A DNA stretch of 64,000 bases from Chaetoderma sp. LZ-2023a (taxonomy: Eukaryota; Mollusca; Caudofoveata; Chaetodermatida; Chaetodermatidae), in NCBI GenBank assembly GCA_034401795.1, contig CM067366.1, positions 78,173,470 through 78,237,469 on the forward strand, in the 5' to 3' direction. How positions within the stretch are numbered: the first letter of the stretch is position 1; each line of letters starts with the position of its first letter. The notes below the pieces were generated by a model. It did no database searches and was not told the DNA's origin. It was given only the letters and a program-made list of their open reading frames with translations. A program made the translations under genes and the position numbers. Positions 37,930 through 50,082 of this stretch are shown piece after piece.

Positions 37930-38029
37930 ACAGAATGGTGAGTATTGTTAGATCTCGGAGAAAGGGAAATTGACATTTCCTGCATTCTCCTTCGATCAAT
38001 ACTCACCATTCTGTTACTTCTGATATACA
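37930..38029. repeat. Element A internal complementary region (circle-junction copy)
   Basis: Reverse complement of the right end joined to the left end: ...GACATTTCCTGCA meets TTCTCCTTCGATC at 37983/37984. In DIRS elements this region templates completion of the circular DNA intermediate. Confidence 0.93.
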
Positions 38030-38527
38030 CCAGATTTGAGCAGTAACCTGGTGGGAAGGGGCAAGCCATAAATGCTAATTTTGCCCCTTGGAGAAAGATT
38101 TTAGACTTCAAACTTGACTAACGGAGACCTAAAAGGACCGTCAAGTTCACGGAACCGAATCACATTCGCGTCACAGTCCTCCCCCCTTTTTCCTCCTAAG
38201 AAAAGGGAGAGAACTAACGAACATGTATCTCGCCTGAAAACACAAATATGCCAAGAGGGTTAACTGCTCCCTGCATACTCCATGTATTAGCCTGGGAATG
38301 AGCATGAATATATAAGATGAATGAACATGATACATATCCATAATACAAAAAACTCTCACTATTGAATTACCTTATGATAATTGGACTTCAGACGTACCGC
38401 CTCCAACCATTCACCGGTTCGGCCATCAGTGACACAATCTGGTTGACATCCTCTCGCCTGACCATGCCTGCTTTAGGTTCTTTTCTTACCGAAGTGAGAA
38501 AAGGGTGAAAAGCAGTGTGGTCACTAA

Positions 38528-39560
38528 CTATCGTTTCAAAACAGCTAAAGCGAGTGGATTGGCTGAGTCTGACACATCCCTCATATAGTAATCCGTGAAT
38601 GAGGACTCACAGTGCCATTGTGCAACGGCCATGATGTCCTATAACGGAACACCATTGTAAAGGGCGGTCGAGGCGGCTATTCCTCTGACATTGTCTGCCC
38701 TTACGCCTTGCACCTGGTGCCCAGTCGCCATCTCCTGAGTAGTCTGAATGCATTCGACCACCCAACGAGAGATAGTATCCATGGATGCGGCGCCATAAGA
38801 CTTTTTATGGCAGATCCACAGATGTCTATTGTTCGACCGTAACGAGTCAGTCCGTTTCTTGTACTTAGTCAAAGCACGGACCGGGCACCAGACACTGGCA
38901 TCACGATCAAACCTAGTTAACTTCGGTATAATGATCGGTTTGCCGGGATATCTCAAAGATTGGTTCTTTGACATAACCTCTGCTCTTGGCAGAAGACGCA
39001 GACCTTCTCCAGAAACAATAAATCGGTTCCTCTCTGCCGAAAGCGCATGGATCTTACTGCGCCTTCTAGCTGAGGAAGCTGCCAATAGAAAGACCGCCTT
39101 TAGAGTCAAATGCTTTAGACTAGCCGAACGCAACGGTTCGAAAGGGTGCTTGGCCAGTACATTAAGCACTAAAGATAGACTCCAGGCTGGAATGACTACC
39201 GGTTGTCTCGGTCGGAGATTGCTCATTCCCTTCAACATCACATTTAACTGGGCCACCTTTGGACTATCCCTGTTGGCTAGACAAGGGATAACTGATGCCA
39301 AAGCTGACTTGTATCCAGCAACTGTGACGGGAGCTAATCCTCAAAAGAACAGCTCACAGAGAAAGTCTGCTATTTGCTGATAGTGGATTGAAAGGTATCA
39401 ATACCCTTTTCTTCACACCAGTCTGCAAATCTGTTAACCTTGTTGTTATATGACTTGAAGGTTGACCTCCTTCTCGCAGCCGCGATGAAATCAGCAGCCT
39501 GTCGAGAAAAGCCTTCCGACGTGGAACGTTGTTTGATAACATCCACGCAGTCATTGAACA
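38528..39560 (-). pseudogene. Element A tyrosine recombinase, inactivated
   Basis: The N-terminal SAM-like part (FIAAARRRSTFKSYNNKVNR) is followed by a one-base deletion at about 39380, where the sister copy B reads STIQQIADF. The catalytic domain shows box I Arg in LAASSARRRSKIHAL. The HxxR motif reads ADNVRG, so the His is lost; fragment D keeps HDIR. A TAG lies just before DIMAVAQWHCESSFTDYYMRD, which holds the expected nucleophile Tyr. These lesions, all shared with C, make activity very unlikely. Confidence 0.9.
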
Positions 39561-41463
39561 TTTCGGGACACTCGTGTAGGAAGCGTCCCTTGGCCTGGGA
39601 GATTATGTTCGGAATCTCGGGCAACTGCACAGGATTTTCCACCAGCAGATCTAGAAGATCCGTGAACCACGCCCTGCTCGGCCAATACGGCGCTATTAGC
39701 AGGACCAGACACGGTTCCTCCCTGATCTTCACCAAAACCTTCGGTAGAAGAATGGTGGGTGGGTACGCGTAAGCGTGCATCCCTCTCCAGCTTATCGCCA
39801 GAGCGTCTGTATCGACGGCATTTGGATCTGTAATCGGCGAGACATATGTCATGATTTGAGCATTTTCCTTTGTGGCGAACAAGTCCACGTTGGGTTTGCC
39901 CCAATGCTCGAAGATCCGTCGCAGAACTGGAGGGTTGAGGGACCATTCTGTTGGCAGGATTCTCTGTCTGCGAGACAAAGCATCCGCCAGAATGTTCAAT
40001 CGGCCAGGAATACGAGCTGCTTTCAAAACAACTGAGTAATTCCTGCACCATTGAATCAAGTGCCACACCCTGATACACAGAGTGGGCGACCTGGTCCCGC
40101 CTTGGCGATTTATATATGATACTACTGTCGAATCGACCGACCGTATCAATATCACCCTGCCCCTGATCATCGGAAGGAACTCTTCCAACGCCAGTTCCAC
40201 TCCCATCATTTCCAACAGATTGATATGCAGCTGACTCTCCGGGAGAGTCCATGTGCCCGAGACCTGGTTCTCCCAGGCAGGCACCCCACCCTTCCAGCGA
40301 TGCATCCGTGTAGACGGACAGCTGGAGGCGGGGTAGGTGCAGCGAAACCCCTAATAGGAGATTCTGACGCTGTTTCCACCATAGAAGATGCGATATTATC
40401 GGCTCCAAAACTGGCAACAGTTTTGACAGGGGTTCTGTTCTCTGTTTCCACAGAGACATCAGATACAACTGGATAGGCCTTCGCATTAGAGCATCGTACG
40501 GGATAACCTGCTCCATGGAGACCATCATGCCCAGCATCTGAAGGAACCGCCTCGCCTTGAATGTGGTTTCCCACTCGAAAACTCTTGAGGATGGCTAACA
40601 GAGACACCACTCTGGGCTCTGATGGGTAAACCCTGCCCTCCTCGAGGTCGAATCGCATCCCCAAATAAACGAAACGTTGAGTGGGCGTCAACTCGGATTT
40701 CTCCTCGTTGACTATGCAGCGTAGATCTGAAAGTAACTTCAGAGTCAGAGCAGTATCCACGTTCAACCTGGCTGCCGAGTCTGCCTTAAGCAACCAGTCG
40801 TCTATGTAGGTGTGTAGCGCCACGTTCTCTTTTCTGAGAAACGCTGTCACCGCAAGGACCACTCTTGTGAAAACCCTCGGAGCTGTCGACAGGCCAAACG
40901 GGAGACTGTAAACTCCCATACTTGATTTTGAAACGCAAATCTCAGAAACCTGTGCCAACTCCGATTCATAGGAATGTGGAAATATGCATTTTTCAGATCG
41001 ATCGATACACACCACATTCCTTTCCTCAATCCTGCATTACCGACCTCGGCATTTCCATCTGGAACCGAGGCGTATGGCTAAACCAATTTAATGGCCTGAG
41101 ATTGAGTATGGGTCTCCATCCCCCTGTGCTCTTGGGGACAAGGAACATGTTTGAATAGAAGCCTGGAGTGTTTCGATTTGCTGGTTTTATTGCTCCCTTC
41201 AGAAGCAAACCCGACACTTCCTTTTGAACGGCTTCTAACTTGTCTGGCTCCCTTGGTACGGGTGTCCAGACAGGTGCCAAAGACAGATTTTGTGGTGGAA
41301 AGTCCCACCACTCAGGCATGTAACCCTGGGATAACCATCCCAGGACCAGACTGTCTGACGTCACACCTTGCCAGGCCTCGACGAAACGCATGAGCCTTCC
41401 ACCCACCATAGACGCCTCGACGTCTAACGGGGTTGTCCGGCTCGCAGTCCGCCCCCCCCCCAC
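39370..41463 (-). pseudogene. Element A reverse transcriptase / RNase H / downstream domain
   Basis: Reads EVSGLLLKGAIKP, FLVPKSTGGWRPILNLRPLN, SIDLKNAYFHIPM, LPFGLSTAPRVFTRV and the active-site YIDDW (about 40805), then FVYLGMRFD. RNase H follows: YTDASLEGWGACLG, the LEMMGVELAL helix, SVDSTVVSYINRQGG and NILADALSR. After it, DLFATKEN...YAYPP...LIAPYWPSRAWF matches the domain after RNase H in DIRS elements, reported as methyltransferase-related. Frameshifts occur near 40915, near 40570 and near 40290, so no intact polyprotein is present. Confidence 0.9.
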
Positions 41464-41582
41464 TCTTTCTTAACGAGAGAGAGAGAGAACCATTTCGTTC
41501 TAGGCACGACGGGTATAACTGGCACCGCTGTTCCTGTCACACAGGCGCGGTCCAGGCGGATATGAAGGGAGCTTTCGTACCC

Positions 41583-43715
41583 TCAGGTACGCTTCGGCCC
41601 CTTCTGTCCGCCCTTTGAGGCCTTACCCTTACCCTTCCCCTTCCCACCTCTAGGGCGGTCAGGAGCAACATTGGGGAGGGTAGGCGCCTCTACAACCTTC
41701 CTGGGCTTCTTCGCCGGCGGCGGCTCTGAAACCCCAGCTGAAGCAGAAGTCGCAACAGGCCTAGCTTTCGCCTTGCCCTTATGCTTCTTCTGCTCCTTTG
41801 AAGGTTGTCCCGTTAGCGGTTTCCCCACAGGCCCTAGTGCATGCGCTTGTCGCACTAGCTCTAGCTGTAGGTTTACCGCTAACCGATTCTGCGCGATACT
41901 GGCGGTATCCTCTAAGATGGCCCACGCTTGGCCACCGAAGATGCTAGGCCCTGTCAGGGGTGTCCCAAGGAGACGCTCCCTGACTGCCGTAGCCGGACGC
42001 ATATGGTCAATGACCATTTGCCTCCTGGATTTCGTCACACGCGCTTGCACCCTTGCCAATGCGTCCATCGACAGCACCAGGCCGTCATTGACACATGAAA
42101 GCACCACAGGTGGCACAGGGTGGCCTGCCCCGCTTCAGCCCACACCGACTGAAGGAGACGATAAGAGTGGTTGACAGCGCTCATCGCTGCCCTCACACCC
42201 TCATCGCATAGGGACAGGACTTCTTCCTGGTGTACCTGAGACTTGTCCACAAGTGCCGGACCGGGGTGACCCGGCACGGCACTCTGGACGCCCAGTACCC
42301 ATCGGTCATCCTCCGTGACCGACGGGACTACACCATACCTGTCGTATTCCCCCCGCGGAATACGACATCTTGCCCGCACCTCCCTGGAGGCCGCAGGGAG
42401 CTGACCCTTGGTCATCAGTTGTTTGCTATAAATAGCATCCAACCATTCTATGAACCGTGGATCCAGTCCCACTGACTGGATCCGGGCCGCGGGCAAAATC
42501 CCCGTCCTGATCGACGCAACCGACGGACGGGGCGCATCTTCATCGGCCGTGGCCGAAACCACAGACGGGTCAACCCTGGCTAGCCACGCCAGAGCATCTG
42601 ACCAATCTACCTCCAATGAAGACACCCCCGCAAACACGTCACCCGTTGACGTGCTCACGGGTCTGCCAGCCACGGCCTCCCAGCAAGGAGCCACGGCTGA
42701 CACGCCAGGCACTCCGGTACCACACGGTTCCGCCGCCACCCCATGAATCACTCCGGTCCATGGGGTAGGTCCACACGGAAAACCGTACGGACCCGTAGCA
42801 GTCGCGGAACCATAGCCGAACACGGGCGCCCACGGCACCCCACGTCCGACTGCCGGACCAGGCGAGATAGGTGAGTACCACGCCCGGCCCGGCACACCCG
42901 TTCCCGTGACGGCTGGTGCCAAACCAAGCCGCACGGAACCGGTGCACGGTAACGGATTTGCCTCAGCCACAGGCGGAGCCGCTGACCTGGCTTGCGCCAA
43001 ACCAGACAAATGGAGGCCGGTTCCGTCTAGGACGGAATCAACCTCCATATTCTCCACCTGCGGCTTCACGGGCCGCAGAAACCTCTCCTCCTCGGCCTCC
43101 TCGTCTTCAGACTCCGAAGAGTCGTCACTAGACGAGTCAACCGTGGAACCGTCCTGGCGGACGGCTCCCACACCTGACGGACCGGCCACCGCTACTGGAC
43201 CACCCGGAGGTGGCCGCAGAGAAACAGAAACCCGTCTGGCCGAAGCCAGACGGGACTGCCAGGGGGCCGTACGAGACGGCCCCCTCGGTAACCAGTCCAG
43301 AATCCTGTCCGAGGACAGGATCCGTACCAGGCATGGGGAGAAACTGTCCCCCAACCTTTGGTAGCAGGGACGACACCAGCGTGGTCAGAACGCTATGCAG
43401 AAAAACCCTGCAGAGCCGGACCAAACCACGCCGGCGGTGCCATCTCCGCCACCTCCAGCTGGGGACGTGGAGCACCCCAACTGGCCGAACCGGGCGCTCC
43501 ACGATTTACTCTCGGACCGCCTGACCCCGCGTCAGACCCAGCCAAGTCCTTCTGGGAAAGGAACTTAACCATCGTTTCGACGGACCACACTGCACAAACA
43601 TTACACCTATGATCTATATTACACAGGGCACACATAAAACAGACATGGTCCTTGAACATTACACGGACAAACTTATGGCAGTCGTCACATGATGGCGGGG
43701 CTGGCTTGGCCTATA
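41583..43715 (-). pseudogene. Element A gag-like ORF1, frameshifted
   Basis: The N-terminus has a Cys-rich zinc-binding pattern (CDDCHKFV then CFMCALCNIDHRCNVC), just after TTATTTTATAG, which could be a splice acceptor. A central acidic tract (SSSDDSSESEDEEAEEE), a conserved LDAIYSKQLMTKGQLPAA region and a Lys/Gly-rich basic tail (GGKGKGKGKASKGGQKGPKR) follow. Frame changes occur near 43390 and near 42115; the second is shared with C. The role as nucleocapsid protein is inferred from position and composition. Confidence 0.7.
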
Positions 43716-44217
43716 AAATAAGCACAAACCTACAATAAACAAGCGGAACGAGACCCGGATGGAAGGCAGACAATTAATTTTCAAATAATTTGACTCATAA
43801 ATTAACCGTAACCTCCCCGCACCCCACCCCGCCACGTTACAACAACGATCGCATTGATTATGACGACAAGTACGCGGCGGGCACAACACACCCATAATAG
43901 ATCCTCCAGGATGTGTAACGGCTCCAGGAATCATATCGCATAGCATTCAGGGTATATTTACTAATCAATATAAATTATACTCCTAACGAACGCAGCACGA
44001 TATGTGAAGAAAACAACAAAATGTATAACAAAACTGCTGTCTCACACGGTAAAACCGCAGACCACACATCTACTCAAGAATTTTGAAACCACCGATCATT
44101 GCAAACCGATCGTGATCACACGTAAACTTGATCATTCTAAAGTTTCCGGTACCATTTTTAGTACGCAGCACCCAGAATAAGATGCGCGAATTAATGAAAA
44201 ATTTTTCTTCACATAAA

Positions 44218-44273
44218 CATCCGAGCGACCGGGTGTGACGTCACCCGCTCGGATTCTACGGAGAACGACGTCA
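44218..44273. promoter_or_regulatory. CRE-like palindrome in the element A 5' untranslated region
   Basis: TCCGAGCG and CGCTCGGA flank GGGTGTGACGTCACCC, giving a perfect TGACGTCA (44236-44243), the ATF/CREB consensus. A second GACGTCA follows at 44267. The same sites occur in C (60059-60066), while B has lost the core. Position upstream of gag suggests a promoter element; function not shown. Confidence 0.45.
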
Positions 44274-44636
44274 GCCGATATTCGTGTTAGAAATACCGTA
44301 GCAAACACCTATTTTCATATCTGCCGATCGCCTGTTGGGGTTTAAAGAAGGCGATCGTCTGGCATATATCGTTGTTAGCACACGTCCCAGATTCTATGGG
44401 GACAGAAATTGGAACATGCGACACAACGAAATTTAGAGACCTAAGTCTTTTAACTATGGATAATAAAGAACAATACAACCTGGTTGTCTTGGGCGGTATT
44501 CTCCATAGTCCTTAGTTAATCCTTTCAGAACACACAAACTATCACTGATTAAAGACTTAGATTATTTTAAAACACTAAAATCCTTAATGCAAAAAGCATG
44601 TATTGCTCTTGTCGCTATGCAAACAAGAATGAGCTC

Positions 44637-44790
44637 TATGGTAAACGGGTACTCGGCAGTTGGGAGCCGAGTACCCGGTTCCCAGGAGTCGGTAAAGCTT
44701 TCTAAGTCTATAATCCTAGAGCCGCTGTCAGCGTCAGGGCCAGCTGTATATCAGAAGTAACAGAATGGTGAGTATTGATCGAAGGAGAAT
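44637..44790. repeat. Element A right (5') inverted terminal repeat
   Basis: Complement of the left repeat, ending GTGAGTATTGATCGAAGGAG A at 44789. The last 14 bases differ from the left terminus and are the part copied into the internal complementary region. Confidence 0.92.
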
Positions 44791-45010
44791 GCTCATTCCC
44801 TTCACCAACACATTTAACTGGGCCACCTCTGGACTATCCCTGTACGCTAGACAAGGGACAAGTGATGCCAAAGCTGACTTGTATCCAGCAATAGTGACAG
44901 GAGCTAATCCTGTAAAGAATAGCTTACAGAGCAGATCTGCTATTTGCTGAATAGTGGATTGAAAGGGATTGAGATCCTTTTTTCTACACCATTCTGCAAA
45001 TTTGTTAACC
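44791..45010 (-). pseudogene. DIRS fragment D continued (right of insertion A)
   Basis: Resumes at CTCATTCCCTTCACCAACAC exactly where 37680 stopped and runs through recombinase N-terminal sequence (TTTGCTGAATAGTGGATTG, undeleted, unlike A and C). It is cut off at GTTAACC by the next repeat. Confidence 0.85.
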
Positions 45011-46432
45011 CCACACTTTTCAAAGAAAAGATGGGGATTATGTGATGCGACCCATGTGTGTGGCGGCCATCTGTGCACTTATCGATTGTAACGCATCTCC
45101 TTCTAGACCATTTCAGATAGAAACTTGAAACTTTGGAAATGATTGCTCATATGAACAGGGATGTGTATAACACATTTGGAATTTTGGCATGACCCCCAGG
45201 GGCACAGCCCTGGGGTGGGGAATGTGGGGTCAGGTCAAAAATTAAATTTGTCCAAATGTTGTCATGTTACATATCAATTTCAAGCCAATGATTAGTAGTC
45301 TACAGTACAAGGAATTATTTTGATCTTGGGTCAAACTGAGGGTAGGGGTCGGGGTCAAAAGTGGGTACCAATCGATTATAATGCAACTCCTCCTAGACCA
45401 TTTCAGATAGAAACTAGAAACTTTGGGGATAATTGCACATATGGCCAGCGATGTGCATGATACTTTTGAAATTTTAGTATGACCTCAGGGGTACGGCCCT
45501 GGGGGTGGGAAATGTGGGGTAAAAAAATACAATTTTTCCAAAGGTTGTTATGTTGCATATCATTTTCAATCCAATGATGAGTAGACTACAGCAAGGAATT
45601 ATTTTGATCTTGGGTCAAACTGAGGGTAGGGGGCGGGGTCAAAAGTGGGCACCAATCGATTGTAACGCAACTCCTCCTAGACCATTTCACATAGAAACTT
45701 GAAGCTTTGGGTATGATTACACATACGGCCAGGGATGTGCATGGCACTTTTGACATTTTGTTCCGACCCCCAGGGGTGGGGGCTCAGGGGCTTTGGACCG
45801 TGGGTCAAAAATTAAATTTATCCACAGGTTGTCATGTCACATATCATTTCGAAGCCCATGAGTAGTAGACTACAGTACAAGAAATTATTTTGATCGTGGG
45901 CCATACTGAGTGTAGGGGCAGGTCAAAAGGGGGCAACAATCCATTGTATCGCAACTCTTCGCACACCATTTCAGATAGACATTTGAAACTTTTGGGATAA
46001 TTACACCAATGGGCAAGGATGTGCATGACACATTGGAATTTTGATGTCACCCCCAGGGGTAGGGGTGGGAGAAATGGTGGGCAAAAAATAGATATTATCA
46101 AATGTAGTCATGTCACATATCATTTTAAAGCTTGTAGTTAGTAGACTACAGTACAACAAATTATTTTGTTCTTGAGTCAATCTGAGGGCAGTGGCCAGGG
46201 GTCAAATGGGCAAATTGGGCATCAGAAAATTGTAGTGGAACTACACACACACCATCTCAGATAGAAACTTCAAATGGGGATCATTGCATTTTATTTTGAA
46301 ACCACTTACCCATTGAAACTACATTTCAACGAATTTATTGTGTTTTGGATCAAAGTGAGGGTAAAGCTCGAAGTTGTGAATGCATGAGGATTTGCGATGG
46401 CATGCCATCGACTGCGCATTCTAGTTAATTTT
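45011..46432. mobile_element. Tandem-core repeat, five units of about 285 bp, 3' hairpin and CTAG end
   Basis: The word ACCATTTCAGATAGAAACTT recurs at about 45107, 45402, 45686, 45967 and 46252. Units also share GACCCCCAGGGG, GTCATGT.ACATATCATTT and TTATTTTGATCTTGGGTCAA. The right end folds (GCGATGGCATGCCATCG, inside GAATGC / GCATTC) and is followed by CTAG then T, as in Helitron 3' ends. No coding region; class inferred. Confidence 0.6.
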
Positions 46433-46509
46433 TTTTCAGATGAAGAACACGGGAACACTAACGTAATAAAGTTGATGAAGACAATTAACAAGTGGCGCCG
46501 TAACCATTT

Positions 46510-46742
46510 AATGACTAAATTTGTTTAAAAGATTTAAGTATGTGCTCATTGAATGGCCATTTGCAGGCTAACAGAAAATATTTTTGACAATTTACCATTG
46601 GAATGACTGGCTCGGTTATCGAGCCAGTAATTCCAATGGTAAAATTTTCAAAAATAGTCTTATCTTGGCTTGCAAATGGACATTCCTCAAGAACACTACA
46701 GAGGGAGGCTTTTTCGGGCTTCATCTTCAAAGGGTTAAAAAG
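46510..46742. repeat. Family 1 MITE, well preserved
   Basis: TTTAATGACTAAATTTGTTT start, core TTGGAATGACTGGCTCGGTT and complement, arms GGCCATTTGCAGGCTAACAG / GGCTTGCAAATGGACATTCC, end TCTTCAAAGGGTTAA. Confidence 0.85.
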
Positions 46743-47793
46743 AATTTGACAAACCAACCTAATCAACTGAAAGACAGAAATGAAAAATTGGTATATTCTA
46801 TACTAAACAAACTCGTTTTATTGATTTATGTGCGTGATTTGCGTGCTATAATTTCTCGCTGTTAGATATCGTTTTAAAAAACTATAAGATCTTAAATGGT
46901 AGATTACTAATCCGTCCCTCCATTCATCCATCCACTCATGGATCCATCTGTCCATCTGTTCATCTCATCTCCGACAGAGCTTCCTAAATTGCAGCTATAA
47001 ATGGTAAGCTACAAATTACGACACTTTCGTCCACTCATCCGACTGACAATTCTTTCATCCGTACGTCTCATTTCCGACATAGCTGTCTACGTAGCAGCTA
47101 TATATTTATGGTGGCTTACTTGTTTTAAAGTCTTTTAGGACAGTTGTTGCAGTGCATAATTGACTAACAACATTCAGCTTCATTGTTTTCAAAATGTATG
47201 AATAATCATGTCTGAGCTAATAATATGTCTAATCAAATTGAAGACTTGCATGAATTTTACTATAAATAATTTGAATAACCTCTATCGCCGTCTTCAGTTG
47301 AAAAAGCAATTGATTAATCAGTGGCTTTGATCAGTGCGTGAGCATGTGTGCCGACACGCGCGCATCTGTGTGCACATGATAATTACTCAACGGTCCATAC
47401 ACAATAATTGTAGGCCTACTCTGATCTTGATAAAAATGCAATGTTTGATGGATGGATGGATGGGCAGATGGATGGAAACTGATGTACGGGATGCATAGAA
47501 CGAACACGAGTCATTAATTAGAAATTGTTATGGAAATAAAAGAAACGAGATCAGAGTGTATCAAATGAATGAGTAAACGTGATGGAGGGATGGATGCAGA
47601 CACCTGTACAGCCCCAATGAGCACAGCACACAACATCAACTCAGTGCATGCAACAACAACTCAGCGCAACAGCCACACAGCGCAAAAGCAACTCAATAGA
47701 CTTGACTGTAAATATATAGCAATTGTAAATTATTCATGTAAATATGTATGATGTATGATTACTGTATTCTGCGGCTGTAGTAGTAGAAACATG
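46743..47793. other. Intergenic, no gene recognised
   Basis: Contains CATCCATCCA/GGATGGAT-type simple repeats (46918-46950, 47447-47475) and nothing coding that I recognise. Confidence 0.5.
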
Positions 47794-48830
47794 CTACAGA
47801 TGCAATCCATCCTTCTTCGCTTTTGCCCACTGTGTCTTGTCCTCAGCCGAAATCCTTAGCTTCCTCAGGTCCATTCTTGACTTGAGTGTACCGAGTCCTG
47901 CTTTCTTGAGATCACCTTGTAGCATGCTTAGCAGATTTATGCAATGACGTCCTCTCCTGGCTTTGTATTTGCTGGCTCCAAGTAGGGCAAATTCTAAGGC
48001 TCTCTGTGCTGATGTCTCTTCTGGCATCCTTAGCACACGACCAAACATGGACCATCTTTGCTGGGCGACTTTTACAGACAGCGGCGACATATTACACATC
48101 TTGTATAGAGCATCGTTGGAAATTATGCTGTCTGGCCATCGGTGTCCAGTGATGGTGCGTAGGTGTTTGCGGTGGCAGGCATCGAGTTTGTCTAGAGATG
48201 CCTTTGGAGCTGCCCAGCTATTACAGTTATACAGCATCAAGGATATGCAGGTTGCATTGAATAAATGTAGCCTCTTTATCTGGGGCATCTGATCTACGAA
48301 TCCATAGCTTCCAGAAGGACTGGAAAGCTATGTTCCCCATGATGGTGCGTGCAGAAATATCAGCAGTACTGCAAAGCAGTGAGTCCAGGATTTTACTTTT
48401 CCTTCATGGTTCGCCGCCACGAAGTGGGTCATCATCTTCTATAGTTTCATGCTTTGTCAATAGGTTTATGTGGGTGAACTCTGTTTTGGATTCATTCATA
48501 AAGAGATTCTCAATTTTTAGTTTGCTTGCAGCTATTGGAAGAAGTTCGTCAAGGGGTTTCTTTTCATCGTCTATGAAGTCCACATCGTTGGCATATTCCA
48601 TCTCTAGCGGCATGCCCAGTATTGACACTGGGGGGGGGGTTTGGTCTTGTGGAACTTTCCTGCACAGATTTCAATGCTGCGGCAGTAAGGTAGCAGGTGA
48701 AAAGCACCGGAGATAGACCATCTCCCTGTGGGGAGCCGATTGATGTCTCAAACTCTACAGCCTTCACTGACTTGACTCGTACTCTCAGCTTGGTGTCTGC
48801 AAGCAGTAGTCTCACTAGTCAAAAGAAATT
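47794..48830 (-). pseudogene. LINE reverse transcriptase, C-terminal half, broken
   Basis: Three frames must be joined: SIGSPQGDGLSPVLFTCYL; then LEMEYANDVDFIDDE, where the polymerase YADD reads YAND, so a catalytic Asp is lost; then AFQSFWKLW, LMLYNCNSWA, LDKLDACHRKHLRTITGHRW and RWSMFGRVLRM. This is the thumb and C-terminal region of a non-LTR retrotransposon polymerase. A G-run at 48631-48639 marks one frameshift. The 5' part is absent. It is not a host gene. Confidence 0.85.
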
Positions 48831-48967
48831 TTTTAAAGCTATCCGACACTGCCAATTGCTTATAGTGAAGCCATCGCGAACGAAGTGAGCGTATATAGAT
48901 AACATGTATGTACGTGTAATGAGGAAAAATCAACAGAAAATGAGACAGGGAACCAGGCTAAAATACA

Positions 48968-50065
48968 TACCGTAATTTCTCGACTAAAGGCCGCCCTCGA
49001 ATATAGGACGCTGTCCCAAATTTGACCAAAATCCGCCCAAAAAACTCTTATAATCAAGTATAAGACGCTGTTAAATTTAGAAAAAATGTACCCTTAAAAA
49101 ATCGAAAATTGGTATCAAAAATAACCATCACTCAGCGCTTTGTTCAATGCATGATTAAAATTATCATGGTGGAAGAGAAATCATTAAATAGGACCGCCTA
49201 AATATCGTGTATCTTCAATAAAGATTGTTTATTACATCAAAATCAATCTAATTTTGGCATAAAATGTCTCCTTGAAAACATACAAATCGCGTGATAGAAA
49301 CAGATTGTTATGGCTCTTTTGCATTTGGAGGTGCTGTGTGATCTTATGCGCTAACAGGAGTTGGTTATCTGGCTCTTTTGTGATTGGAGGCGCTGTGTAA
49401 TCTTAAGCATTAACGGGAGTTGGTTCTAAAACGGGTATGGGAATATTCAGATGGTCACTAGTTGTAATGACTCTTTTGCGTTTGGAGGCGCTGTGTGATC
49501 TTATGCGCTAACGGGAGTTGGTTATCTGGCTCTTTTGTGATTGGAGGCGCTGTGTAATCTTATGCGCTAACGGGAGTTGGTTATCAAACGGGTACGGGAA
49601 CATTCAGTTCCTATTGCGCAATGATAATATATAGCAACTTCCGAGTCCAGAATATTTAGATCCGAGTACTCGCTCTAATTAGAATAAAGATCTTTTGCGA
49701 TTTGAGGCGAATCACGTGATTTATACACGTATCTTTTCTCGACGCCATTTTATGTCAAATTCTGGATTAATTTTGATGTAATAAGTGATATGTATTAAAG
49801 AATAAGCAATATTTAGGCGCCCCAATTTAATAATTTTACTTCCGCTTGGTGTTTTTTTAGTATACATTAAACATAGTCGTCAGGCGGCGCGAATTGTCCA
49901 GGGTAACATTTAGTTCAATTTCCGTGGTATAATCTGTGAATCTTTAAGAAAAATTTCGACCCAAAAATGTGCGTAAGGAATGTTCTCGATTATAGGACAC
50001 ACACCCCTTTCTAGAAGATGTATTTTGACAAAAAAACTGCGTCCTTTAGTCAAATTTTTACGGTA
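48968..50065. mobile_element. Non-autonomous element with terminal inverted repeats (TACCGTAA)
   Basis: Left end TACCGTAATTTCTCGACTAA and right end complement TACCGTAAAAATTTGACTAA give imperfect inverted repeats of about 28 bp. TATAAGACGCTGTT/GACGCTGTCC words recur inside the ends. TA at each border may be target or terminus. No transposase frame; superfamily not assigned. Confidence 0.65.
49314..49608. repeat. Higher-order tandem repeat inside the TIR element
   Basis: Units of about 60 bp start CTCTTTTG and contain TTGGAGGCGCTGTGT and GCTAACGGGAGTTGGTT. They alternate as a/b types, and the a-b pair is repeated with a period of 157 bp. Confidence 0.85.
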
Positions 50066-50082
50066 TACCATGCGACTGAGAA

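Larger units (their letters stand above)
37681..44790 (-). mobile_element. DIRS-type tyrosine recombinase retrotransposon, element A (full length)
   Basis: About 7.1 kb, bounded by inverted terminal repeats, with an internal complementary region near its 3' (left) end. Coding order on the minus strand is gag, reverse transcriptase/RNase H, then tyrosine recombinase, the DIRS layout. It is inserted in fragment D between CGGAGATTG and CTCATTCCC without a usual target duplication, as expected for recombinase-mediated circle integration. All three coding regions carry frameshifts and the recombinase is inactivated, so this copy is non-autonomous. It is nearly identical to element C except for C's 999-bp deletion. 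Confidence 0.93.

Noticed and set aside
42450-43612. Several plus-strand frames over 80 residues in the DIRS elements
   Set aside because: They are opposite-strand shadows of the GC-rich gag region, with no domain of their own and no RT or recombinase signature.
47794-48815. A host protein-coding gene in three frames
   Set aside because: All three pieces are LINE reverse transcriptase with a mutated YADD and frameshifts.
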